A stretch of DNA of 64,000 nucleotides from JAVXGM01 sp036657395. GTDB taxonomy: Bacteria > Bacillota > Clostridia > Peptostreptococcales > Anaerovoracaceae. The notes under the pieces are model-generated. The model made no database searches and was not told where the DNA came from. It worked only from the letters and a program-made list of their open reading frames with translations. The translations under genes and the position numbers were made by a program. The stretch covers positions 62,001 through 126,000 of the forward strand of contig JAVXGM010000003.1 in assembly GCA_036657395.1 (NCBI GenBank), read 5' to 3'. Positions within the stretch are counted from its first letter, which is position 1, and every line of letters starts with the position of its first letter. Positions 37,117 to 45,352 of the stretch are shown piece after piece.

Positions 37117-38415
37117 ATGGCAATGTTTCATTGTTCAATCAAAATAATATCAAGAGCAAATGGACGTTCTGCGGTTGCCAGTGCTGCATATCGTTCAGGG
37201 GAAAAATTATACAATGATGAAACTGGAATCACACATGATTTTACTAGAAAAGGTGGAGTGGTATTCTCTGAAATATGTATTCCTGATAATGCACCAAAAG
37301 AGTTTCAGGATAGAGAGTACTTTTGGACGGAAGTGCAAAAAGTGGAGAAGCGAGCTGATGCACAGCTTGCGAGAGAAATAGAAGTGGGTTTGCCGACAGA
37401 GTTTTCAAGGGAACAACAAATAAAATGTGTGCAGGATTATATACAAGAGAATTTCGTGTCAAAAGGTATGTGTGCAGACTGGTCTTTGCATGACAAGAAA
37501 GACGGAAATCCTCACGCTCATATCCTACTGACAGTTCGAGCGTTTGACGAAAATGGAAAATGGATTGCGAAGCAGAAAACCTCATTTGCTTATGATGAAG
37601 ATGGGAAAAAGATACCACTCATTGATGAAGCGACTGGAGAACAAAAAGTCGGAATCAGGGAGGGAAAAGGTACAGAAAAATTGTGGGTGCGAATATCCAC
37701 CCCATCCAATGATTGGAATGACCATAGTAAAGCAGAGGAATGGAGAGAAGCGTGGGCAAATGAATGTAATAAGTACCTGCCAGCACATTTGCAAATTGAC
37801 CATCGAAGTTATAAAAGGCAGGGTATAGAAAAAGTGGCTACGATTCACGAGGAAGTTGTTGCAAGAGATATTGAGAAAAAAGGTGGTATATCAACCAAGT
37901 GCGAATTGAATCGTGAAATACGGAAATACAACACAGCATATGAGCAGATGAAAGAAAAGGCACTGAATATTACCAAAAAAGTAATTGAGAAAGCGAGGGC
38001 GATAATAGATGGATTTAATGAATTTAGAAGAGGTCATACAGATATTGGAATCCCAAGAGGAAATGCTTCTGATATTGGAAAATCAGCAGAAAGAAATAGA
38101 ACAGCTGCAACTGACGAACACGCAATTACAAGAAGCATTGTACGAATCAACACAATTAGAACAGACATTAAACAAAGAGCATCAGATACTGCGGTTACAG
38201 AACAGAAAATTAACGGAGCAGAATCAGATATTGCAAACACAAATCGTATCGTTGAAGCACTTACAAGAATAATAAAGGAAAAGGAGCGTGAGAAGAATGA
38301 GAGAGTTAGAAAATTGCTTGAGCGAAGAAATAATGCCAAGTATGGAGGAACTTCTGACGGAGAACGTGGAGCAGGCAGAAACGATTCAGAAGCTCTTCAG
38401 AGCTACAACAGATAA
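37117..38415 (+). CDS. mobA: MobA/MobL-family relaxase
   Basis: Cuts one strand at oriT and leads it into a recipient during mobilization. The 432-residue product has the MobA/MobL N-terminus MAMFHCSIKIISRANGRSAV and AAYRSGEKLYND, with the metal-binding HUH-type histidines in KKDGNPHAHILLTVR near residue 130, and a later QIDHRSYKRQG. The last ~120 residues are charged and low-complexity. It lacks its own type IV secretion genes, so it would need a helper element. AAAGGGGG precedes the start; the stop shares a base with the next ATG (TAATG). Confidence 0.9.
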   Translation: MAMFHCSIKIISRANGRSAVASAAYRSGEKLYNDETGITHDFTRKGGVVFSEICIPDNAPKEFQDREYFWTEVQKVEKRADAQLAREIEVGLPTEFSREQQIKCVQDYIQENFVSKGMCADWSLHDKKDGNPHAHILLTVRAFDENGKWIAKQKTSFAYDEDGKKIPLIDEATGEQKVGIREGKGTEKLWVRISTPSNDWNDHSKAEEWREAWANECNKYLPAHLQIDHRSYKRQGIEKVATIHEEVVARDIEKKGGISTKCELNREIRKYNTAYEQMKEKALNITKKVIEKARAIIDGFNEFRRGHTDIGIPRGNASDIGKSAERNRTAATDEHAITRSIVRINTIRTDIKQRASDTAVTEQKINGAESDIANTNRIVEALTRIIKEKEREKNERVRKLLERRNNAKYGGTSDGERGAGRNDSEALQSYNR

Positions 38416-39276
38416 TGCAAGAGCAACAGTCAGCGCTTCGTCAGATGCAAGAGAAAATCGTGAGACTGAACAACAGCGACTTGCAACTGAAAGAAGCGGA
38501 ACAAAAGCTAAAGGGCAGCAAATTGATACTGGCAGAAGCGGTAAAACGAGAAAAAGCTATGACAGAGGAAGATAGAAGCAGGCAGGAACTCTATGAGAAA
38601 AAACAAAGGGAATGTTCTTTGCTGGAAGCGAGTGCCACTAAGCGAGAGAAAGAAGCAAAATATATCATTGATAATCAGAATCAGGTGTTACAAGACAAGG
38701 CGGAAAAATTAACGCAAAATGAAAGAACGTCATTAAAAAAAGAGTTTTGTGCTAAAGAGAAAAAGCTGAAGCGTGAGCTGGCAACAGAAAGAACAGAGTT
38801 ATACGCTTTGACGCTTGGAGGTCTGCTATACAGTGTCTTGGCTACAATTGCTTACCATTGCCACCACAAAACGCTTTAAAACGGATTTAATGGCGGTTGT
38901 TGATATTATCTGCGGTACTGCTGTATGGGCATGGGAAAAGACACTAATGATGGCAAATTCAGCCTTGAATATGTGCCATTCGATACCTAACGAAATAGTA
39001 GCGACCATAACCGGTTATCTACTGGGGGCAGTGGTTATAATCGTAATCACTGGTGGAATCATAGCAGCGCTTGTCTATGGGGGATATGCCCTTTTTAAGT
39101 TTTACAATGAAAAATATGCTGATACGATGAGTGCGGTTGTAACACTGATAAGTTTTGCATTACTGGTATGGCTGGGGGATTTTATCAGCGATATGGTTAC
39201 TTGGAATTTGGTGGTTGTGTTTTTAATGATTCAGGCAGGATATATATGCTTGCGAAGATATATGGAGAAACAATAG
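38415..39276 (+). pseudogene. DUF6040-type mobilization-element gene, split by a +1 frameshift
   Basis: The first reading frame (38415-38879) encodes a charged coiled coil (SALRQMQEKIVRLNNSDLQL onward) ending in the start of a membrane segment, ELYALTLGGLLYSVLATIA. The continuation TTKRFKTDLMAVVDIICG and three further membrane helices, ending IQAGYICLRRYMEKQ, are in the +1 frame up to 39276. Proteins of this type found after MobA/MobL relaxases carry both parts in one chain, so a single-base change near 38845-38875 has probably split the gene. No ribosome site is seen for a separate second gene. Programmed frameshifting or a sequence error are alternatives. Confidence 0.6.
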
Positions 39277-39282
39277 AAAAAT

Positions 39283-39310
39283 CTCACCGTGAGGGAAACT
39301 TCACGGTGAG
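39283..39310 (+). other. Stem-loop after the DUF6040-type gene
   Basis: CTCACCGTGA (39283-39292) pairs perfectly with TCACGGTGAG (39301-39310). No T run follows on the plus strand, so termination would be weak. Confidence 0.5.
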
Positions 39311-39373
39311 GGTTTCTAGGTCGATTGTGAGGTATAAAAGAGCAAAATCAAGTGGTAAAAAGAAGATATGTTT

Positions 39374-39381
39374 GGTATAAT
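39374..39381 (+). promoter_or_regulatory. Extended -10 promoter of the HaeIII-like restriction pair
   Basis: TGGTATAAT (extended -10, TATAAT at 39376-39381) lies about 60 bp before the methyltransferase start; no clear -35 is visible. Confidence 0.45.
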
Positions 39382-39442
39382 AAATCTGTTGTACGACCGA
39401 CTATGGGTGAAACAACAAATAACTTAATAAAGGAGAGTACCG

Positions 39443-40444
39443 ATGAGAGAATTTACAGCAGTGAGCCTGTTTTGTGGTGCTGGAGGTCTTGACCTTGGAT
39501 TTGAACAGTCAGGATTTAGAACTATTTGGGCAAATGATTATGACAAAGACGCTTGTAAAACTCATCAGAACTGGAGCAATGCAAAGGTATTTTGTGGAGA
39601 TATATCTAAAGTTGATATTGACGAAATACCAAGTTCTGATATTATCCTTGGAGGGTTTCCGTGCCAAGGGTTTTCTTTGAGTGGACCGAGAAAAATTGAT
39701 GATTCAAGAAATGTGCTTTATAAGCACTATGTGAATATTGTTAAGGAAAAACAACCTAAGATATTTGTGGGAGAGAATGTAAAAGGTCTCTTGACTATGG
39801 ATAATGGTAAAATCTTTGAAGCTATTGTATATGAGTTTTCAGAGTGCGGTTATGATGTATATTGCCAGTTGGTCAATGCAAAGAATTTTGGAGTTCCGCA
39901 AGATAGAGAACGTGTGATTATATGTGGATTTAGAAAAGATTTGAATATGAAATCTTTTGAAATTCCAGTTCCGAAAAATTTGAAGATGACGATGAGAGAA
40001 GCATTAGCAGGAATGCCTGAACCGACAGCGGATGAAGTGTGCAACGCACCTTATTCTTCAAGATATATGTCAAGAAACAGAAAGCGTGGTTGGGATGATG
40101 TTTCCTATACAATCCCTGCTATGGCGAAACAAGTTACGCTTTATTCAGGTTCACCTGATATGGAGAAACTGGATAAAGATTTATGGAAATTTGGTGATAA
40201 TGGAGTAACAAGGAGATTTAGTTGGAGAGAAGCAGCAGTGATACAGACATTCCCAAGAGACCTTGAATTTCATGGAGATTTAGTAAGTAAATATAAGCAG
40301 ATAGGAAATGCTGTTCCAGTAAAACTTGCCGAATATGTAGCCACCCATTTATATGCAATATTATCCGTGAAAGAGGGAGAAAAAATATGGCAAATGGAAT
40401 TCAAACAGCCAACGGAAAAGCATTTGAGTATGCATGTGTCTTAG
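39443..40444 (+). CDS. DNA (cytosine-5) methyltransferase, M.HaeIII-like
   Basis: Restriction-modification methylase. The 333-residue product has the C5 motifs in order: I SLFCGAGGLDLGFEQSGF, IV catalytic GGFPCQGFS, VI ENVKGL, VIII QDRERVI, and X QIGNAVPVKLA. The target-recognition region MSRNRKRGWDDVSYTIPAMA resembles M.HaeIII (SRNR.R.W....FT), suggesting the site GGCC, as does the HaeIII-like endonuclease next door. That specificity is inferred. The endonuclease start lies inside the last 58 bases of this gene. AAAGGAG precedes ATG. Confidence 0.92.
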   Translation: MREFTAVSLFCGAGGLDLGFEQSGFRTIWANDYDKDACKTHQNWSNAKVFCGDISKVDIDEIPSSDIILGGFPCQGFSLSGPRKIDDSRNVLYKHYVNIVKEKQPKIFVGENVKGLLTMDNGKIFEAIVYEFSECGYDVYCQLVNAKNFGVPQDRERVIICGFRKDLNMKSFEIPVPKNLKMTMREALAGMPEPTADEVCNAPYSSRYMSRNRKRGWDDVSYTIPAMAKQVTLYSGSPDMEKLDKDLWKFGDNGVTRRFSWREAAVIQTFPRDLEFHGDLVSKYKQIGNAVPVKLAEYVATHLYAILSVKEGEKIWQMEFKQPTEKHLSMHVS

Positions 40445-41421
40445 CATTATACAATGACTTGCATGAGTTACAGCAAGTTCAGATAGAAGAATCACCGCAG
40501 TTAAATACGGCAAAGGCTTTGTATGAAGCGATTGAGGTAGATATGCGGCACTCCTTAGATTCAGCGTCAAAAGCCGCCGTGAGAGTGATTAAAAGGTTAG
40601 AACCGCAACTGTGGAATACTGATGAAAAGAATGAGCCGTTATATTTGTCGATTCAACCTGATTCCGCAGGAATCAAGGGGGATGTCAGAGATGTTATCTG
40701 CTTGCGGATGCAAAATGGCTGGCAAATAGGATTTTCTTGTAAGCATAATCATCATGCTGTAAAGCACAGCAGATTATCAGATATGATTGACTTTGGCAAA
40801 GAGTGGTTAGAGATACCATGCTCCGAGGAGTATTTTTCAAAAGTAGTGCCGTTATTCACAACACTACGAACCATGAGAGATGAGAGCAAGGCGGCTGGAA
40901 AACCAGTGCTATGGGAGGAAATAGAGGATAAAGCAGAAAACTATTACCGACCAATATTACAAGCATTTATAGACGAATTACAAAAGATAAATGCTGAAAA
41001 TGGGGGAACAGTACCAGAAGCACTTATAAGGTATCTGTTAGGCAGATATGATTTTTACAAGGTTATTACAGATGATAGAAATAGGACAACTCGTGTTGAA
41101 GCAATCAATATCGCAGGAACATTGAATGTCAGCGCAGGGAAAGAAAAACCGATTGCAAAAGTACCTTTGCTGAAAATGCCGACACAGTTTTATCATATCG
41201 GTTTCAAGGCTGATTCAGATAATACAATAGAGGTGGTTTGTGATGAGGGATGGCAAATCTCGATGAGAATACATAATGCAAGTTCAAGGGTAGAGCCATC
41301 GTTGAAATTTGATGTGCAGTTAATCTCATTTCCATCTTCGGTATATGCACAAGTAGAGCCTTGGGAGACAGAAGATGAAAAATTCGCAAGGCGAATGAGA
41401 GCATACACGAAAAAAGTTTAG
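40387..41421 (+). CDS. HaeIII-family type II restriction endonuclease
   Basis: A 344-residue endonuclease. NGKAFEYACVLALYNDL at the start, PDSAGIKGDVRDVICLR and the following GFSCKHNHHAVKHSRLSD region align by eye with R.HaeIII (QSDNAGEIGDVRD, SIKHNHFAVKHSRLS), including the acidic residues and Lys that form the PD-(D/E)xK-like site. HaeIII cuts GGCC; the same site is likely here. The start (AGGGAG site) is inside the methyltransferase gene, a 58-base overlap that delays the cutter behind the methylase during entry into a new host. Confidence 0.85.
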   Translation: MANGIQTANGKAFEYACVLALYNDLHELQQVQIEESPQLNTAKALYEAIEVDMRHSLDSASKAAVRVIKRLEPQLWNTDEKNEPLYLSIQPDSAGIKGDVRDVICLRMQNGWQIGFSCKHNHHAVKHSRLSDMIDFGKEWLEIPCSEEYFSKVVPLFTTLRTMRDESKAAGKPVLWEEIEDKAENYYRPILQAFIDELQKINAENGGTVPEALIRYLLGRYDFYKVITDDRNRTTRVEAINIAGTLNVSAGKEKPIAKVPLLKMPTQFYHIGFKADSDNTIEVVCDEGWQISMRIHNASSRVEPSLKFDVQLISFPSSVYAQVEPWETEDEKFARRMRAYTKKV

Positions 41422-41479
41422 TTGCTATTGATTTTGTAAAATTAGAAAAAATTAATGATAAAAAAGGAGAGTGCTTTGT

Positions 41480-42088
41480 ATGAGTAAGCAAGTCTATATT
41501 AGTGCTGATTATGATTGGGTTAATGGCGATCAAGATGTCGTAGATGAATTGAATAAATGGGGAAACGACAATCTACATAAAGTCGATTTTATTGATATGT
41601 CGAAGGTATCGTCTGGCAGTGTAGCTAATAGTGATGATTGCCGTATTTGTGATTTGAAAGATGAGTTTAGTCGTCAAATTAATGCTTCGTCAGCAGCAAT
41701 TTTTGTTGTGGGTGATATGACCGCTTCTAGAACAGCGGGAAACGGATGCGAACGTATGTCAAAGGAACAATGGCAATGCTTTTGTACACCATATAAGCAA
41801 AATACCAATGGTGCTAAGATGTGTAAGTTTTCAAAGGTTTTCGAGAGTGGCGAGAATGGTAACTGTGGAAATATTAATTCGTATTCTTATCTCCGTCATG
41901 AATTTGAACAAGCAAAAAAGAAGAAGCAAACAATTATTATTATATACAATTCTACACGTAATGAATTAAGTTGGCTCCCGTCATATATGAATGGCTACGA
42001 AAATGATGCGAAACCATTCTGGAAAAAAGACGCTAATGGGAATAAAGTTGGAGATTATTCATACATAAAAGAGGTATTTGGATTTTGA
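41480..42088 (+). CDS. thsB: Thoeris TIR-domain protein ThsB (type II-like)
   Basis: The sensor of the Thoeris anti-phage system: the TIR domain uses NAD+ to make an ADP-ribose-based signal on infection. The 202-residue protein is one TIR-like domain (MTH538/DUF1863 type): VYISADYDWVNGDQDV strand and loop, ASSAAIFVVGDMTASR, and YLRHEFEQAKKKKQTIIIIY, where the Glu of RHEFEQA is the expected catalytic residue. Start ATG 41480 has AAAGGAG upstream. The next gene overlaps by 4 bases, so the two are coupled. Family assignment is from reading motifs plus the partner gene. Confidence 0.8.
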   Translation: MSKQVYISADYDWVNGDQDVVDELNKWGNDNLHKVDFIDMSKVSSGSVANSDDCRICDLKDEFSRQINASSAAIFVVGDMTASRTAGNGCERMSKEQWQCFCTPYKQNTNGAKMCKFSKVFESGENGNCGNINSYSYLRHEFEQAKKKKQTIIIIYNSTRNELSWLPSYMNGYENDAKPFWKKDANGNKVGDYSYIKEVFGF

Positions 42089-42939
42089 TTAATTTCATCA
42101 TTAAAAGTGTAGCTATGGCATTTGCTATTGTCACAGGCGTATTTACATTTGTACCAGAGACATTTTTTGAAAAATATGAATGGATAACGCAAGTGACCCT
42201 TGAACAATCTGGAATTGGACGCTTAGAGGCTCAAGATGTTAATATAGTTATTTCTCGTCTTGTGTGTTTTTTAATTATCTGGATTGTGACATCATGGCTG
42301 TATATGAGCTTCTTGAAATTTCGCAGATGTGTTACAATTAGAGGTCAGAATTATTCAATTAGAGTAGAGTATGGAAATATACTAAAAAAAAGAAACTGCA
42401 AGCGAGTAATTAATTTTGATGAGTGTTTTACAACACAAGTTGGCAATGCAACGGCAGATATCAATCCCAATTCTATATGTGGACAGTATTTATTATCACA
42501 TTCAGACTTAAATGTACAACAGTTGATTGAAACTGCTCAAGTTAAACCAGCAAGGGGTAAATCAAAATATCTACATAAAACATGGTATGATTCAGGAACA
42601 ATAGTTCCGAATGGCGATGATTTATTGATGGCATTTGCCAAATTAGATGAAAGAGGTAAAGGGCGATTTTTTTCTCGTGATGAGTATCTTGCGTGCTTGG
42701 ATTTATTGTGGAAGGAATTAGAAAATTACTATTCCGAAAAGGACATATGCGTACCAATATTAGGGGCAGGTACAACATCATTTGACGGTGGCGCTGGTGC
42801 TTCCATATCACAGCAAGATTTACTTGATATGATGATTTGGTCGTATAAATTAAGTTCTCATAAAATAAAAGCTCCACATAAGTTGTGTATAGTCTGTAGA
42901 AAAGGGGATTCATTTTCTATTAACAACGTAGGGAAATGA
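42085..42939 (+). CDS. thsA: Thoeris effector ThsA, TM-macro (type II) form
   Basis: Effector of the two-gene system. The 284-residue protein has two membrane segments (about residues 4-24 and 52-77), then a cytoplasmic domain with macro-domain features, most clearly ICVPILGAGTTSFDGGAGAS near residues 226-245, where the glycine loop would bind an ADP-ribose ligand. In type II Thoeris the TIR partner makes His-ADPR, which binds this macro domain and triggers the membrane part to stop phage growth by killing or arresting the cell (established for the family; inferred here). Start is TTG 42085, overlapping thsB by 4 bases. Confidence 0.75.
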   Translation: MINFIIKSVAMAFAIVTGVFTFVPETFFEKYEWITQVTLEQSGIGRLEAQDVNIVISRLVCFLIIWIVTSWLYMSFLKFRRCVTIRGQNYSIRVEYGNILKKRNCKRVINFDECFTTQVGNATADINPNSICGQYLLSHSDLNVQQLIETAQVKPARGKSKYLHKTWYDSGTIVPNGDDLLMAFAKLDERGKGRFFSRDEYLACLDLLWKELENYYSEKDICVPILGAGTTSFDGGAGASISQQDLLDMMIWSYKLSSHKIKAPHKLCIVCRKGDSFSINNVGK

Positions 42940-43085
42940 TTAATATTACATATTGAATTGCACATAAAAAACCGAAATTCAATAAATCATTTGGCATAGC
43001 AAAATACAATTTTAAACGGTTTGAAAGTGGCTTAAACGCTGGATTTGTGGCACTTCAAAACAGCTTGTGATACTATTATGAGGAA

Positions 43086-43140
43086 AACCCTCTCGTTTAG
43101 CTAAGTTTTAGGACTTAGTTTAAGCAAGAGGGTTATTTTT
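43086..43140 (+). terminator. Long-stem terminator after thsA
   Basis: AACCCTCT (43086-43093) pairs with AGAGGGTT (43127-43134), and inner arms around CTAAGT/ACTTAG extend the stem to about 20 bp with a few mismatches; ATTTTT follows. It is 147 bp after the thsA stop. The rest of the 42940-43085 gap holds nothing I recognise. Confidence 0.75.
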
Positions 43141-43279
43141 ATGTCTATAAATTAATCTTTATAGAAGTAAAACCATAGGCTTTCGAGTATCACCCGAAGA
43201 ATGGGAACACTTTGAAACCGTGGGGAAACTGTTGGGGCTTACCAAACAGGATTATTTAATCAACTGCATATATTTGTGA
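43141..43279 (+). pseudogene. Remnant of a small mobilization (RHH-like) gene
   Basis: ATG TCT ATA AAT is followed by an in-frame stop, but a +1 shift gives LYRSKTIGFRVSPEEWEHFE and then TVGKLLGLTKQDYLIN before a stop at 43279. This is the pattern of small mobilization accessory proteins (GFRVSPEEWE...SG..KQDYI) of Firmicutes plasmids. The gene is both frameshifted and cut short, so it is a decayed copy. Confidence 0.6.
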
Positions 43280-43285
43280 TATAAT
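43278..43285 (+). promoter_or_regulatory. Extended -10 promoter of the Eco47II-like pair
   Basis: TGATATAAT (TATAAT at 43280-43285) lies 42 bp before the methyltransferase start; the -35 is weak. Confidence 0.4.
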
Positions 43286-43327
43286 AAGACAAACCAAAAA
43301 TGTGTGAAGGACAAGGTGTGAGCTAGA

Positions 43328-44554
43328 ATGCCAATGAGTTATGATAAACTTTGGAAATTGTTAATAGATAAAAAAATGAATAAAACGGATTTAAAAGAAG
43401 CCTCTGGCATTAGCTTCAACGTACTTGCCAAAATGGGAAAAAATGAGCCCGTATCTATGGGAAGTGTGGAGAAAATATGCCGAACACTTTCTTGTGATGT
43501 TGGCGATGTGATGGAAATTACCCAATTTGAAGAGGAAAAATCTTTAAAAAGCTTAAAGGTAATAGAACTATTTGCTGGTGCAGGAGGTCTTGCACTTGGG
43601 ATTGAGAAAGCAGGATTTGAAACTATAGGATTGATTGAAATCGATAAAGCCGCATCAGAAACGCTTAGGCGTAATCGGCCAAATTGGCGAGTAATCAATG
43701 AGGATGTTGAAAAAATATCACCACTTGATTTAGAAGATTATTTTAACATAAAAAAAGGTGAGCTGGATTTGCTATCGGGCGGTGCCCCTTGCCAGTCTTT
43801 CTCTTATGCAGGAAAGCGCTTGGGATTACAAGATGCAAGAGGAACTTTATTTTATCATTATGCCATTTTTCTCCAGAAGCTCCAACCCAAAATGTTTTTG
43901 TTTGAGAACGTGCGAGGACTTTTAACCCACGATAATGGGAAAACAATAAATAATATGCTGGACATTTTTAAAGAGCAAGGCTACACCGTGCAGAAAAAAG
44001 TTTTAAACGCTTGGGATTATGGTGTGCCACAAAAAAGAGAACGTCTTATTTTGATTGGAATTAGAAACGACTTGGTTGATAAGATAGCATTTAATTTTCC
44101 GATGCAGCATAAATATAAACCTGTTCTTCGTGATATCCTTTTAGATTGCCCTAAAAGTGCGGGAAGTAAATATTCAGAAAGTAAGACAAAAATATTTGAA
44201 CTTGTTCCTCCCGGCGGATACTGGCGGGACATTCCCAAAGAAATCGCAAAAGATTATATGAAATCATGTTGGAATATGGCAGGAGGCAGAACCGGGATTT
44301 TAAGGAGGTTAAGCCTTGATGAACCATCTTTAACAGTACTAACATCTCCAAGCCAAAAGCAAACGGATAGATGTCATCCGCTGGAAGCAAGGCCCTTTAC
44401 CATTAGAGAAAATGCACGCTGCCAAAGCTTTTCTGATGATTGGGTTTTCTGCGGTAGTGTTGGACAGCAGTATAAACAGGTTGGTAATGCAGTCCCGGTA
44501 AAGTTAGCATATGAAATTGCAACAAAAATTAGGGAAAGTTTAGAGGTGCTTTAA
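43328..44554 (+). CDS. DNA (cytosine-5) methyltransferase with N-terminal HTH, Eco47II-type
   Basis: A 408-residue fusion. Residues 1-70 are a Cro/C1-type helix-turn-helix (LWKLLIDKKMNKTDLKEASG, then ISFNVLAKMGKNEPVSMGSV), and the rest is a C5 methylase: motif I ELFAGAGGLALGIEKAGF, IV GGAPCQSFSYAG, VI ENVRGL, VIII PQKRERLI, X QVGNAVPVKLA. The HTH probably lets the methylase repress its own promoter, in place of a separate control protein. The partner endonuclease gene starts on the base after its stop codon. Specificity is likely GGNCC by association with Eco47II; inferred. Confidence 0.88.
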   Translation: MPMSYDKLWKLLIDKKMNKTDLKEASGISFNVLAKMGKNEPVSMGSVEKICRTLSCDVGDVMEITQFEEEKSLKSLKVIELFAGAGGLALGIEKAGFETIGLIEIDKAASETLRRNRPNWRVINEDVEKISPLDLEDYFNIKKGELDLLSGGAPCQSFSYAGKRLGLQDARGTLFYHYAIFLQKLQPKMFLFENVRGLLTHDNGKTINNMLDIFKEQGYTVQKKVLNAWDYGVPQKRERLILIGIRNDLVDKIAFNFPMQHKYKPVLRDILLDCPKSAGSKYSESKTKIFELVPPGGYWRDIPKEIAKDYMKSCWNMAGGRTGILRRLSLDEPSLTVLTSPSQKQTDRCHPLEARPFTIRENARCQSFSDDWVFCGSVGQQYKQVGNAVPVKLAYEIATKIRESLEVL

Positions 44555-45352
44555 ATGTGGGAATTGTTATTCATTTCTGAAGAAAAATTTATAGATCATG
44601 TTCAATCAACTATTGAAAAATACGGCGAAAAACTACAGTCTTTCGATTTGAAAAGATTTAACAAAAACATTGTTGACCCTATCAAGCTAATTTTTGATAA
44701 GACTGTTTATGGGTCTTCATGGGCGGAAATTGTAAGCAGTGAAATATTTCGGCAAAGGGATAAATCCAACAATAATGACATAGGGTATTTTCATCAAAGG
44801 ATATTTCAATACATAGAAAATTGCCAAGTCCCTAGCACAGGTTGGGATGTAATTTATACAAATGAAAAGGGCATTCCTATGGCTGATGGTAGTGTTGTAA
44901 AAACTGTTTATGTAGAAATGAAAAACAAGCACAATACAATGAATTCAGCATCGGCAGGCAAGACATTTATCAAAATGCAAAATCAGCTTTTACAGGATGA
45001 TGATTGTGCCTGCTTCTTGGTGGAAGCCATTGCTCAGAAATCTCAAAACATCAAGTGGGAAACCACAGTGGACAAGCAAAAGGTTGGACATAAACTTATT
45101 CGTAGAGTCAGCCTTGACCAGTTCTATGCGCTAGTGACAGGACAAGAAGATGCTTTTTACCAAATGTGTATGGTTTTGCCGGAAACAATTCAAGCGGCTG
45201 TAAACACCATGAATAGTGCGATTGTACCTAATGATACAGTTATGAATGGGCTTAAAAAGGTAGCTTCACAATACGGTGCAAAGAATGACGACTTGGCCAT
45301 TGCTATGGCGGTTTATATGTTGGGGTTTGGCGGATATAAGGGGTTTAACTAA
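44555..45352 (+). CDS. Eco47II-family type II restriction endonuclease
   Basis: A 265-residue cutter. Family features: MWELLFISEEKFIDHV, DLKRFNKNIVDPIKLIFDK, IFRQRDKSNNNDIGYFHQ, and PSTGWDVIY followed by VYVEMKNKHNT, where the acidic pair and Lys form the PD-(D/E)xK-type catalytic site. Eco47II/Sau96I-type enzymes recognise GGNCC. It directly abuts the methylase gene with no gap. It is the last gene of the mobile region; beyond it lie 254 bp without a gene. Confidence 0.85.
   Translation: MWELLFISEEKFIDHVQSTIEKYGEKLQSFDLKRFNKNIVDPIKLIFDKTVYGSSWAEIVSSEIFRQRDKSNNNDIGYFHQRIFQYIENCQVPSTGWDVIYTNEKGIPMADGSVVKTVYVEMKNKHNTMNSASAGKTFIKMQNQLLQDDDCACFLVEAIAQKSQNIKWETTVDKQKVGHKLIRRVSLDQFYALVTGQEDAFYQMCMVLPETIQAAVNTMNSAIVPNDTVMNGLKKVASQYGAKNDDLAIAMAVYMLGFGGYKGFN

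Noticed and set aside
36787..37147. Two open frames of about 95 residues across the gap before the relaxase
   Set aside because: They run through hairpins and repeats, lack ribosome sites and have no protein-like composition; the region is better read as oriT.
38009..38575. Second open frame inside the relaxase 3' end encoding a Leu/Gln-rich coiled coil, then a short follow-on frame from 38297
   Set aside because: The relaxase frame stays open to its TAATG junction with the next gene, so the overlapping frame is probably a composition shadow. A weak GAGGG before 38009 and AAGGAG before 38297 keep dual coding possible, but not enough to annotate.
42940..43085. Additional small gene after thsA
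   Set aside because: Frames are short and interrupted, without a ribosome site; only the terminator hairpin further on is supported.
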